Part shown: positions 1 to 8,699 of the stretch, in pieces
Numbering within the stretch: position 1 is the first letter of the stretch
How the letters are laid out: each line of letters starts with the position of its first letter
Assembly: GCA_025363475.1 (NCBI GenBank)
Contig: JANYDS010000060.1
Coordinates: 1 to 32,700 of the forward strand
Length of the DNA: 32,700 bases
Reading direction: 5' to 3'
Origin: Terriglobia bacterium
GTDB taxonomy: Bacteria > Acidobacteriota > Terriglobia > Bryobacterales > Bryobacteraceae
Position numbers and translations under genes: made by a program
Notes under the pieces: generated by a model
What the model saw: only the letters and a program-made list of their open reading frames with translations
What the model was told of the DNA's origin: nothing
Database searches by the model: none

Positions 1-250
1 GTTTACGGCCACGCGCCTTAATGCGGCCCGACAGTTCATTTATGTTGCTGGCGTCGTACTCGGTAAACTCTCCGCGCTCGACCGCTTCGAACCCGGCACG
101 AACATCCCGGCGGAGTGCTTCAAGGCGCTGGTCGCGTTCACGAAGCAGCCGGAGGCCTTCGCGGATTACTTCACTGGCGGTTTGGTACATGCCGGTTTTC
201 ACCTTGTCATCGACGAGTTGTTCCAGTTCGGCGGTTAAGGAAATATTCAT
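1..250 (-). CDS. parD: ParD-type (CopG/RHH) antitoxin, partial at window edge
   Basis: The minus strand from ATG at 250 is open to the window edge for 83 codons. It begins MNISLTAELEQLVDDKV, followed by GMYQTASEVIREGLRLL, the layout of the ribbon-helix-helix antitoxins that neutralise ParE toxins: a short N-terminal beta strand, then a helix carrying SEVIREGLRLL. A charged toxin-binding tail follows (RRDVRAGFEAVERGEF). Family members are usually 80-95 residues, so only a few C-terminal residues are missing. The toxin would be expected just downstream, outside the window, often overlapping. Such antitoxins bind their own promoter, but no clear operator was identified upstream of 250. A toxin-antitoxin gene fits the mobile character of this edge. 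Confidence 0.85.
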   Translation of the reverse strand, partial: MNISLTAELEQLVDDKVKTGMYQTASEVIREGLRLLRERDQRLEALRRDVRAGFEAVERGEFTEYDASNINELSGRIKARGRK

Positions 251-799
251 ATGAGCCTGCGGATTGGTCTAACCCGAGAATACAGGGAGGCGCATAAAAT
301 ATCAAATTCTGTTATTGGAGCGGATGTCATCTCAGATTGCGCCATAAGTCCCGTGTCCATACTGCCGAAGTCTACGATCTCCCCTATGAGCCCCATGGTG
401 CGACTTGGAACAGTCAGCCGGAACATCGTGGCGTTCACCTCGACATTCCTGAATCCGTGGCAAGCAGCCGTCGGCTGCCTGTGCCGAAGGTTGAGCCGCG
501 CTTGCGGACCGAACTGGGGATTGCGGTCATTGCTCTTCCGTTCGGCAAGGACTGCGAACTGGCCGGGTCGTTCCAGATTTACCTTCGCCGAAACGGATGA
601 CGAGTCGCACTATTCCGTGTCTTTTGAGATCGCACATTGGCCTCGGCCAAACTCGTCTAAAAAGTGGCTTTGCGGTTAGCTTTGCGGTTAGATGCTGATT
701 GTTTGGTTATTGCCCTGCGAAGCAGCGACAATACGCTGTACAATTCAAGAACTTCCCCCGAAATACTTATAAAGCGGGAAACAATAACAGCAGGTACCG
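251..799. other. Gene-poor accessory stretch, no supportable CDS
   Basis: About 550 bases separate the antitoxin start from the OLD-family stump. Open frames exist on both strands (for example 337-600 and 251-679 on plus, 247-438 on minus), but none has a recognisable motif or convincing start, and they contradict one another. A perfect 12-base tandem duplication (GCTTTGCGGTTA twice) lies at 667-690. A TATAAA at 768-773 could be the -10 of the following gene, with no good -35. It most likely holds the antitoxin promoter and decayed mobile DNA. Confidence 0.4.
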
Positions 800-1210
800 A
801 TGTATCTCGCCAAAATATTCATTAGCGGCTTCAGAAACCTCAACGACTTCACGATCTGCCTGCACCCCGGATGCAATGTCATTCTCGGCGAAAACAACAT
901 TGGGAAAACGAATCTTCTCGACGCAATCCGTCTTGCACTAACCACGACATACGGCAGCGAAGGGATACGGCTTCTTCCCGACGATATCGGCCGCCAAAAC
1001 GCGACAAACACGATCGCCGTCAGCCTCTGGTTTGAGCAGTTGAGCCAAGATGAAGAGGCCGAGTTCCTCGACCTGTTGAACTTCCACCCACCCATGACGA
1101 CGGCCAGCATCCACTACACGGCGACATACGATCAACAAACCGAACGATGGAGCACAAACCGCTGGGGCGGCGACCGGCCTCAAGGCGATGGCGGTATCCC
1201 CTACGTATGA
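800..1210 (+). pseudogene. OLD-family ATPase/nuclease, truncated N-terminal stump
   Basis: The 136-residue product opens with MYLAKIFISGFRNLNDF and carries a Walker A loop GENNIGKTN at residues 30-38 followed by LLDAIRLAL. This is the start of the ABC-type ATPase domain of OLD-family (overcoming lysogenisation defect) proteins and relatives. Intact members run to about 550-700 residues with ABC signature, Walker B and a C-terminal Toprim nuclease; all of that is missing. The frame stops at 1208-1210, only 8 bases from the 3' end of the tRNA-Gly gene, so the body appears to have been lost at a recombination junction. OLD proteins act in phage defence and plasmid or DNA processing. ATPase activity of this stump is unlikely. 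A TATAAA at 768-773 and AGG near 795 could have driven it. Confidence 0.75.
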
Positions 1211-1218
1211 AGGTTTAT

Positions 1219-1293
<75 letters not shown>

Positions 1294-1314
1294 CCAGTGG
1301 GGTGTGACAGTGCC

Positions 1315-1344
1315 AGTATAGCGCAGCGAATCCACTCCTGACAT
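1315..1344 (-). promoter_or_regulatory. Possible promoter of tRNA-Gly
   Basis: On minus, TATACT (plus 1315-1320) matches the sigma-70 -10 at 5 of 6 positions and lies 21 bases upstream of the mature tRNA 5' end. ATGTCA at plus 1339-1344 (4 of 6 to the -35 consensus) sits 18 bases further upstream. Confidence 0.4.
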
Positions 1345-1409
1345 CCTCCCGCAGCAGCTTTTCCCCTCTCGCTGGTAAACTGAAATTCGCCCGGCGCCTC
1401 TCGCGCCTG

Positions 1410-4241
1410 GTGCCAGCCTTACCCGGTCAAAATCCCTTGTCAACCGACTCCAGTTACGGTGAAATCCTCGTTCGCGGGGCGCGCCTCCACAACCTCAAGA
1501 ACCTCACCGTCTCCATCCCTCACAACAAACTCACCGTCATCACCGGCGTCTCCGGGTCCGGGAAATCTTCCCTCGCTTTTGACACCATTTACGCCGAAGG
1601 CCAGCGCCGCTATGTGGAATCGCTTTCCGCCTATGCGCGCCAGTTTCTCGAACGCATGGAGAAGCCCGCCGTCGATGAAATCGAAGGCATCGCGCCGGCC
1701 ATCGCCATCCGTCAGAAGAACTCCACCCGCAACCCGCGCTCCACCGTCGCCACCACCACCGAAATCTACGATTTCATGCGCCTTCTCTGGGCGCGCGCCG
1801 GTCGCACTTTCTGTCCCCAGTGCGGTCGCCGCATCAGTAAAGACACCGTGGATCAGGTGGCTGAAGCCATGCTGGCCCAGCCCGAAGGCACCCGTTATTA
1901 CGTGCTTTTCCCCGTGAAACACGAGTCGGGCGATGTGCCCGGAATCCGCCTCGCGGAACTGCGGGGCCGTGGTTTTAACCGCCTCTGGCAGGGTGGCAAA
2001 ATGTTCGAATTTTCCACGCCCGAATCGCTGCTCGATCTGGACTGGACCCGGCCCGTTCACATCCTCGCCGACCGCATCGCCATCACGCCCGATCTGCACC
2101 AGCGTCTGGTCGATACCGTGGAAGTCTGCTACCGCGAATCGGGTGACGTGATTTTCGAGGACGCCAAAACCGGCGCACACCTGCTCTTCAGCGAACGCTT
2201 CATCTGTAAATATGACCATCTGGAATTTCAGGAACCGGAGCCGGTGTTGTTCAGTTTTAACAGTCCGGCGGGTGCCTGTCCGCGCTGCCAGGGTTTCGGC
2301 AATACGATTGATTTTTCCCCGGATCTGATTGTTCCCAACCGTGGCCTCTCTCTCAATGAAGGCGCGGTCGATCCGTGGACCAAACCCAGCGGCAAAGACT
2401 GGTATCGCGATTTTAAGAAGCAGGCCGCAGTGCTCATTCGCTTCGACGTCCCGTTTGCTGACCTCACGGAAGAAGAACAAAACCTGATTCTCGAAGGCGG
2501 CAAGAAGGTTGACGGCATTCGCCAATTCTTCAGCTACCTTGATACGAAAAAATACAAAATGCACGTGCGCGTTTTCCTGAGCCGTTACCGGGGCTACGCG
2601 AAGTGTCCCGATTGCGGTGGCTCACGTTTGCGCAAGGAAGCGCTCTATGCGCGGGTGGGCGGCAAGACGATTGGTGAAGCGGTCCGGCTGAACATTTCCG
2701 GAGCCTCGGAATTCTTCGCGACTCTGGATCTGACGCCGGAAGAAACCGGAATCGCGGGCAAGATTCTGGTTGAGATTGAACAACGGCTGAAGTTCCTCAA
2801 CGATGTAGGCCTCGAATACCTTACGCTTGACCGCCTGTCGTCCACACTGTCTGGCGGCGAAGCGCAGCGCATCCAGCTGGCCACGTGTCTGGGCTCGCGT
2901 CTGGTGGGTGCCTGCTACGTGCTGGATGAGCCATCCATCGGCCTGCACAGCCGCGATACGGCGCGCCTGATTCGCATTCTTTTTGAATTGCGCGATCTGG
3001 GTAATACGATCATCGTGGTGGAACATGATCCCGACGTGATGAAGGCTGCTGACCATGTGATCGACCTCGGCCCGGGCGCCGGCGAACACGGCGGCAGCAT
3101 CGTTTTTGAAGGTAACTTTAAGGCGATGATTGCGAAGAGCAATCAGGCTTTGACGGGGCGCTATCTGCGCGGTGAACTCAAGGTTTCGCGCCGTAAGCAG
3201 AAGCGTCAAGTGAACCCGCGCAAGCTGCTGAAGTTTTTCGGCGCGCGCCTGCACAACCTGAAGGGTGTGGATGTCACGGTGCCGCTGGGCCTGTTGACGG
3301 TAGTCACGGGTGTCTCCGGCTCCGGCAAATCAACCCTGGTGCATGACGTGATTTACAAATCGCTCCAGGCACGGTTTCAGCATGTCGCAGGCGGCGTGAA
3401 TGAACCGGAAGATTTCGAAGATGATTCGCCCCGCCTGATGTGCTCCCGCATGGAAGGCGCGGATGCGGTGCATGAAGTGGTCATGATTGACCAGACGCCC
3501 ATTGGTCGCACGCCGCGTTCGAATCCGGTCACTTATATCAAAGGTTTCGATGTGATCCGCAGCCTGTTTGCGTCGACTCCAACGGCGGAAAAGCGCGGCT
3601 ATACGGCCGGACATTTTTCATTTAACGTGCCGGGAGGCCGCTGCGAGACGTGTCAGGGGGATGGCACCGTCACTGTGGAAATGCAGTTCCTGGCAGACGT
3701 GGAACTGATATGCGATGAATGCAAAGGGACTCGCTTCAAGAGCAGCATTCTTGAGATTAAATATAAAGACCTCAATATCCACGAAGTGCTGCAATTGACG
3801 GTTAAGGAGTCGATTGGCTTCTTCCGCGACACGCCGCGGCTGGTAACGCGCCTCGCGTTACTGGACGAAGTGGGGCTCGGTTACCTTCACCTGGGGCAGT
3901 CGGCGACTACGCTGTCGGGCGGGGAAGCGCAACGGGTGAAACTGGCGGCGCATCTGGCGCAATCGAGCAACAACGGTACGCTGTTCATCTGCGACGAACC
4001 CACTACAGGCCTGCATTTCGATGATATTCAGAAGCTGTTACTGGCGTTTGAGCGGCTCATCGACAATGGCGGCACGCTGCTGGTGATTGAGCACAATTTG
4101 GACGTGATTCTGGCAGCAGACTGGATTCTGGATTTGGGTCCGGAGGGCGGGGAAGGCGGCGGTCGTCTGGTGGGCGAAGGGACGCCGGAACAGATTGCGA
4201 AACTGAAGAATTCTCACACGGCCCGTTTTATCAGCAAATAA
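1410..4241 (+). CDS. uvrA: Excinuclease ABC subunit A
   Basis: UvrA is the damage-sensing ATPase of nucleotide excision repair; a dimer loads UvrB on distorted DNA. The 943-residue product has the normal length. Two ABC cassettes are visible: Walker A GVSGSGKSS at 46-54 and again near 634 (GVSGSGKST), with signature LSGGEAQR near 480 and near 836, each followed by DEP and a switch His region (VVEHD, VIEHN). The C-terminal zinc module is intact (CETCQGDG near 745, CDEC near 770). The N-terminal module reads CKYD...CPRC, so one zinc Cys is replaced by Asp. The start is a GTG; an in-frame TTG at 1437 is an alternative, since conserved sequence begins only at GEILVRGARLHNLKN. The hydrolase gene follows after 3 bases, suggesting co-transcription. 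Confidence 0.97.
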   Translation: MPALPGQNPLSTDSSYGEILVRGARLHNLKNLTVSIPHNKLTVITGVSGSGKSSLAFDTIYAEGQRRYVESLSAYARQFLERMEKPAVDEIEGIAPAIAIRQKNSTRNPRSTVATTTEIYDFMRLLWARAGRTFCPQCGRRISKDTVDQVAEAMLAQPEGTRYYVLFPVKHESGDVPGIRLAELRGRGFNRLWQGGKMFEFSTPESLLDLDWTRPVHILADRIAITPDLHQRLVDTVEVCYRESGDVIFEDAKTGAHLLFSERFICKYDHLEFQEPEPVLFSFNSPAGACPRCQGFGNTIDFSPDLIVPNRGLSLNEGAVDPWTKPSGKDWYRDFKKQAAVLIRFDVPFADLTEEEQNLILEGGKKVDGIRQFFSYLDTKKYKMHVRVFLSRYRGYAKCPDCGGSRLRKEALYARVGGKTIGEAVRLNISGASEFFATLDLTPEETGIAGKILVEIEQRLKFLNDVGLEYLTLDRLSSTLSGGEAQRIQLATCLGSRLVGACYVLDEPSIGLHSRDTARLIRILFELRDLGNTIIVVEHDPDVMKAADHVIDLGPGAGEHGGSIVFEGNFKAMIAKSNQALTGRYLRGELKVSRRKQKRQVNPRKLLKFFGARLHNLKGVDVTVPLGLLTVVTGVSGSGKSTLVHDVIYKSLQARFQHVAGGVNEPEDFEDDSPRLMCSRMEGADAVHEVVMIDQTPIGRTPRSNPVTYIKGFDVIRSLFASTPTAEKRGYTAGHFSFNVPGGRCETCQGDGTVTVEMQFLADVELICDECKGTRFKSSILEIKYKDLNIHEVLQLTVKESIGFFRDTPRLVTRLALLDEVGLGYLHLGQSATTLSGGEAQRVKLAAHLAQSSNNGTLFICDEPTTGLHFDDIQKLLLAFERLIDNGGTLLVIEHNLDVILAADWILDLGPEGGEGGGRLVGEGTPEQIAKLKNSHTARFISK

Positions 4242-4244
4242 ATT

Positions 4245-5428
4245 ATGCGGAAGTGTTTTGTTCTCGCGGCATTACTTGTGCCGCCCGCTTTTGCGCAGCA
4301 GGTGGGTCAGCCGTTGCCGCCCTGGACGCCCGGAACGCTCGATATACACCAAATCAATACCGGGCGCGGCAATGCCGGGCTGCTGATTTTTCCCGATGGA
4401 ACATCGATGCTGCTGGACGCGGGCGCTGGCGGCAGAGTGCCTCCGCGCGGCACGGTTCCGAAGCCCGATGCGTCGCGTACGCCGGGTGAATGGATCGCCC
4501 GCTATGCGCGTCACATGCTGGCACATGACGCGGCACATGGGACACTCGCCATCGACTACGCGTATCTGACGCATTTTCACGATGATCACATGGGTTCCAT
4601 GGTGGGAGTCGGCAGACAGATTCCGTTTCACACCATGATTGACCGGGGCTCGCCAAGTTATAACTACCCCGCGCCGCTCGACAATGCGATGGTGAAAACC
4701 TATAAGGCTTTTCTGGAAACGCAGCAAAAGGAAAACGGCTTGAAAGTGGAACGGCTGCGGCCCGGCAGGAACGACCAAATCGTTCTGCTGCGCGAACCCG
4801 CCAAATACCCGAATTTCGAAATCCGCAACATCGCTGCCAACGGCGACATCTGGACCGGCGTCGGCATCAATACGCGCGAACAATTTCCTCTGCTGAAAGA
4901 CCTGCCGCCTGCCGAATACCCGGACGAGAACATGTGCTCGCTGGCGATTCGCATCAGTTACGGCAAGTTCGATTACTTCAGCGGCGGCGATAGACCGGGC
5001 AGGGCATCTGACGGCGCACCGCTCTGGAACGACATGGAAACACCAGTGGCGAAGGCCGTTGGGCCCGTGGATGCGGCGATTCTGAATCACCACGGGAACC
5101 GCAATTCGCAGAACGTATTTTATGTCGGAACGCTGCGACCGCGGGTTTTCATCATCCCGGTCTGGTCCTTAGATCACCCGGTCACGATGTTCTGGACCGG
5201 CTGTTTTCGACGAAGATCTATCCGGGTCCGCGCGATGGTTTTGCCACCAATATGATTGAGGCCAACCGAATCGTGATTGGCGATCTGGTTGACCGGCTGA
5301 AGAGCACACAAGGCCATATCGTGTTGCGGGTTGCGCCCGGCGGCGATACATTTCAGGTCATTATTCTCGACGATTCCGCCGAAACCTACCGCGTGAAAGC
5401 GGTCTTCGGCCCCTATCAGTCGAAATAG
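4245..5428 (+). CDS. Secreted metallo-beta-lactamase-fold hydrolase, frameshifted near 5180
   Basis: An ATG 3 bases after uvrA opens a signal peptide (MRKCFVLAALLVPPAFA) and an MBL-fold domain of the ComEC/Rec2 extracellular type: LLDAG near 57-61, metal motif THFHDDHMG with H110, H112, D114 and H115, then GGD and NHHGN. The first frame runs to a stop at 5253-5255 (336 residues), but family-like sequence continues in another frame from about 5182 (HDVLDRLFS, YPGPRDGFATNM) to the TAG at 5426-5428. One missing base around 5178-5183, where HPGHDVLD is expected, explains this; the repaired protein would be about 394 residues. The metal site is upstream of the break. The substrate is unknown; a periplasmic hydrolase is inferred. 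Sequencing error or a recent mutation are both possible. Confidence 0.8.
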
Positions 5429-5429
5429 A

Positions 5430-6383
5430 TCAGGCGCTGAGTTCCGCAGCCACTTCCGCAGCGATCTTGCGGGCTTCATCGACTTGCCCCGGTTCCAAAC
5501 TAATGGCACCCACGCGGGCATGTCCGCCACCGCCATACCGTTCGCAAATGGTCGCCAGGTTGTGAGTTGGCTCCACCGGAGCCCACGGATTTGACCCCAC
5601 GGAAATCTTCGTCCGGAAAGTAGACGGACTCACGGCCACCGTGTAAACACCCTGCGGAAACAGGAAATACGGCACGAACTTGTTATAGCCTTCCAGATCG
5701 AAACCCGTCAGATCAAACGTGATCACACCACCCGCTTCACTGGCATGTTCCCGAATGACATCCACTGATTTCAAATGGCGCTCATAAAGCGGCTTGAAAA
5801 CTTCCTGAATATCCGGCTGTTCGATGATTTCAGCCAGAGGCATTCGCTGCATATACTGGATGATCTTTTGCACGATATCTGAACCCTTGGAGCTTTCAAT
5901 CACAAGGGTCAGTTTCATGGCAGGCGCACCCAAATCGACCGCAGTCTTGGCGTCGGGGTATTGCGCGCCGTCGATGATATCCGCCCAGTAAACCAGGTCG
6001 TCCAGATCGGGCGCACTGAAGCCCCATTTCTGCTTCACCATGGTGGAGATGTAGCGGGTACACGATTTATAAGTCGTGTCGAACATCTTCCGCTCGGTTT
6101 TGGTGGCTTCGTAGAGGCGTGCGTCTTCCGGGGTGAGAAACGCGCTCTGATGATGGTCAAACCACCAGGTGAGGCGCGGATTGTTGGAAAACTTGAAATC
6201 CACGATGGCGTTTTCGTCGCCATCGAAGAGGCTGTCTTCAAAAATCTGCGATGCCCGATGCGCCATTCCCGTGTATTTGAACTGCGCTTCCGGGTGAACG
6301 GAGCCCCGGATGAAACGGCTGAAAAAGGCTGCCGAGGCTGCGCCGTCGAAGCAATGGTCGTGATAGAGGACTCGTACTTGCAT
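5430..6383 (-). CDS. DHH/DHHA1-family phosphoesterase
   Basis: The DHH superfamily contains RecJ exonucleases, NrnA nano-RNases and cyclic-dinucleotide phosphodiesterases using two Mn ions. Visible motifs: YHDHCFDGAASAA near the N-terminus, VDFKFSNN, WWFDHHQSAF (the DHH box), and a C-terminal GGGGHARVGA typical of the DHHA1 substrate-binding domain. At about 317 residues it matches the short NrnA-like class rather than RecJ, so a nucleotide or short-oligonucleotide phosphodiesterase is likely; exact substrate is unknown. I chose ATG 6383 because the first motif begins within eight residues; ATG 6416 or TTG 6443 would add 11 or 20 residues without homology. Its stop lies one base from the convergent hydrolase stop. 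The MFS gene diverges from 6466. Confidence 0.85.
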   Translation of the reverse strand: MQVRVLYHDHCFDGAASAAFFSRFIRGSVHPEAQFKYTGMAHRASQIFEDSLFDGDENAIVDFKFSNNPRLTWWFDHHQSAFLTPEDARLYEATKTERKMFDTTYKSCTRYISTMVKQKWGFSAPDLDDLVYWADIIDGAQYPDAKTAVDLGAPAMKLTLVIESSKGSDIVQKIIQYMQRMPLAEIIEQPDIQEVFKPLYERHLKSVDVIREHASEAGGVITFDLTGFDLEGYNKFVPYFLFPQGVYTVAVSPSTFRTKISVGSNPWAPVEPTHNLATICERYGGGGHARVGAISLEPGQVDEARKIAAEVAAELSA

Positions 6384-6465
6384 GCGCTGTATAAGAAAGG
6401 GGTGAAAACTTTCCATCGTGCCTGAATGTTGGAAGAAAAGCAACTGATACGATCAGATTTATCCA

Positions 6466-7755
6466 ATGACGCGCCTCGTGACACCCTCGACACTGCGTGC
6501 ACTTCGTCACCGGAATTTCCGTATTTTCTTCGCCGGACAGCTGATTTCATTGATCGGGACGTGGATGCAGGTGGTGGCTCAGTCCTGGCTGATATACCGT
6601 TTGAGCGGGTCGTCCACTTTGCTGGGGATGGTGAACTTCGCGGGGCAGATTCCGGTTTTCGTACTTTCTCCCCTCGGTGGATATGTGGCTGACCGGTGGG
6701 ACCGGCGCTCGGTCATTATCGCCACCCAGACCGCTTCCATGATCCTGGCTTTGACCCTGGGAATCCTGACGCTGACCGGGGAAATCAGAATTTGGGAGGT
6801 TTTCGTCCTTTCCGCGCTGCTGGGTATGGTAAATTCGTTCGATATTCCGGCGCGGCAGGCGTTTCTGGGTGAGATGGTGGGTCGGCAGGACATGATCAAC
6901 GCCATCGCGCTGAATTCCTCAATTTTCAATGGGGCGCGCATTGTGGGTCCGGCGATTGCCGGGATTTTGGTGGCGCGGATCGGCGAAGGCTGGTGTTTCT
7001 TCGGCAATGGAGTCAGTTATATTGCGGTTTTGGGTGGTTTGCTGGCGATGAAACTCCCAAAGTTCCAGGCCCCGCCGACGAAGCAATCGGCCTGGCACAC
7101 CATTCGGGAAGGTTTTGTTTATGTGGGGCGCACGGCCCCGGTGCGGGGGCTTTTGATCCTGGTGGGCGTGCTCAGTTTCGCGGGCTTGCCGTACTTTGTA
7201 CTGATGCCGATCTTTGCGGATAGAATCCTCCACGCGGGCGCGTCGGGCCTGGGGGTGCTCATGGGTATCGGCGGCACCGGCGCGCTCGTTGGGGCGCTGC
7301 TGCTGGCCTCGCGGACGGGCCTCAAGGGACTCACGCGGTGGGCCGTTTGGGGCATGGCGATCTTTGCTGTTGCCATGGCGACGTTTTCCCTTTCCGGCCA
7401 GATATGGCTCTCTGCTTCTGCCCTCTTTGTGATGGGCTTCTCCGGCATGATTCAGATGGGAGCTGCCAACACCTTAGTTCAGACCATGGCTCCCGACCAT
7501 TTCCGCGGGCGTGTGATGAGCGTTTATTCCATGATGTATATGGGCGTGGGGCCGGTGGGCGGGATGCTGGCGGGTTTGGCGGCAGACCAGATTGGCGCGC
7601 CCTTCACACTGCTGACCGGGGCGTTGATCTGCCTGATCGCAAGTGCGGCGTTTATCTGGAGACTGCCGCAGCTGCGCGAAGGTACGCGGGCTTTGCTTCA
7701 GGCCGAGCGGGAAGCTTTAACCCAAAACGACTCCCGCCAGACCTCGCCGGCCTGA
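6466..7755 (+). CDS. MFS transporter, EntS-like exporter class
   Basis: A 429-residue inner-membrane protein with about 12 hydrophobic helices. The N-terminus LRHRNFRIFFAGQLISLIGTW and the cytoplasmic loop GYVADRWDRRSV between helices 2 and 3 are hallmarks of the MFS_3/EntS-type exporters. FDIPARQAFL and the second-half DHFRGRVMSVY loop are also typical. These proteins export siderophores, drugs or metabolites with proton influx; the substrate cannot be told from sequence. Its last 58 bases overlap antisense with the 3' end of the epimerase gene, so the two are convergent and share a terminus. Confidence 0.9.
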   Translation: MTRLVTPSTLRALRHRNFRIFFAGQLISLIGTWMQVVAQSWLIYRLSGSSTLLGMVNFAGQIPVFVLSPLGGYVADRWDRRSVIIATQTASMILALTLGILTLTGEIRIWEVFVLSALLGMVNSFDIPARQAFLGEMVGRQDMINAIALNSSIFNGARIVGPAIAGILVARIGEGWCFFGNGVSYIAVLGGLLAMKLPKFQAPPTKQSAWHTIREGFVYVGRTAPVRGLLILVGVLSFAGLPYFVLMPIFADRILHAGASGLGVLMGIGGTGALVGALLLASRTGLKGLTRWAVWGMAIFAVAMATFSLSGQIWLSASALFVMGFSGMIQMGAANTLVQTMAPDHFRGRVMSVYSMMYMGVGPVGGMLAGLAADQIGAPFTLLTGALICLIASAAFIWRLPQLREGTRALLQAEREALTQNDSRQTSPA

Positions 7756-8663
7756 ACCCATTGCAGTTGAGGATACTTGCCTGCCGCGGCAAGATTGACT
7801 CCGTTTGTCACCGCCGTCATGGGTTCGAAACAGATGTAGTTGTGGCCGGGCGGCGCGTAAATCACTGCCACGGGATAGCGGGGGCCGAAAGTAACGTCGA
7901 TTCGTTTACCGCCGCCTTCCACGGAAAAGCGCACGTTGACGTCCGGGTCGTGGATCAAGTCAGTAAAGCCGTCATCGAAGCGGTGATCGCGCAGGCTGAC
8001 CCGGTCTGGCAGTGTGACGGGTTCGAACTCTCCGGTGGCCACCAGCTGTGCGTCCATCAATACCCGCTGGCGGGCTGGAACATGGGCAAATGCGTCATCC
8101 CGCGAGACACCCGGCAGTTCGAAATAGGGATGAAAGCCGATGGAAACCGGCATGGCCTGGTCACCTTCGTTGAAGATGGCGAGGTGAACTTCAAGCACTC
8201 CTTTTGACAAACGGTATGTCATCTCATACGAATGCGGAAAGGGCCAGTTGGACAGCAACTCGGGGTGTCTGGAAAAGGGCAGAACGCTGGTCGCGAAAGC
8301 ACTTTCGTCGTCGGCACCGGTTTCGGCAACTTCCCAGAGGCGGGATGCGGTGAGCAGGCCGTGGATAGGAAGGCCGTTGCCGTCCCGGCGAAGTTGCGGA
8401 CTGGCGTTGAACTCATATCTGTGCCCGTTCGCTTCAAAGCCGCCACCGGCCATTCGGTTTGCCCACGGGGCCAGGAAGGGGATTCCGTTCATGCCGGTGG
8501 GGACGGCAGACGGCCAGTAGAGGAAATTCTGGCCATGGACTGCGAGCCTGATGGCACGGTTGCCCAGCGACGGGGCAATCGCAGCCTCCACCTCGACCGT
8601 CTGGTCTTTCAGGAGCAGCACAGGCACGCCTGCGATTACTGATTTCTCAACGGAGTATCTCAA
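7698..8663 (-). CDS. Aldose 1-epimerase (mutarotase) family protein
   Basis: Galactose mutarotase-fold enzymes interconvert alpha and beta anomers of sugars. The 321-residue product keeps the expected elements: PFLAPWANRM (substrate-binding Asn/Arg near 69-70), the catalytic acid His at 101 (NGLPIHGLL), a second His at 178 (IGFHPYF), and the catalytic base Glu at 280 (YICFEPMTA). No signal peptide, so cytoplasmic. The start is a TTG at 8663-8661; no earlier or better ATG keeps the N-terminal strand. The gene converges with and overlaps the MFS gene by 58 bases, and diverges from the TPR gene with a 36-base gap that must hold both promoters. The exact sugar is unknown. Confidence 0.9.
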   Translation of the reverse strand: MRYSVEKSVIAGVPVLLLKDQTVEVEAAIAPSLGNRAIRLAVHGQNFLYWPSAVPTGMNGIPFLAPWANRMAGGGFEANGHRYEFNASPQLRRDGNGLPIHGLLTASRLWEVAETGADDESAFATSVLPFSRHPELLSNWPFPHSYEMTYRLSKGVLEVHLAIFNEGDQAMPVSIGFHPYFELPGVSRDDAFAHVPARQRVLMDAQLVATGEFEPVTLPDRVSLRDHRFDDGFTDLIHDPDVNVRFSVEGGGKRIDVTFGPRYPVAVIYAPPGHNYICFEPMTAVTNGVNLAAAGKYPQLQWVQAGEVWRESFWVKASRSA

Positions 8664-8699
8664 ACCACCAGTCTAAGCCGTAGACTGAAGGCGGAACGT

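Noticed and set aside
251-679. 142-codon plus frame and competing frames in the accessory stretch
   Set aside because: No recognisable domain, no ribosome site, and three conflicting frames of similar quality, so no gene is called.
667-690. 12-base tandem duplication as a start of a repeat array or CRISPR
   Set aside because: Only two adjacent copies without spacers; a local duplication.
1440-2564. 374-codon minus-strand open frame
   Set aside because: It is antisense to the uvrA coding region, with no motifs of its own; the plus frame has full UvrA signatures.
4272-5093. 273-codon minus-strand open frame
   Set aside because: Antisense shadow of the MBL-fold hydrolase, whose metal motif is on plus.
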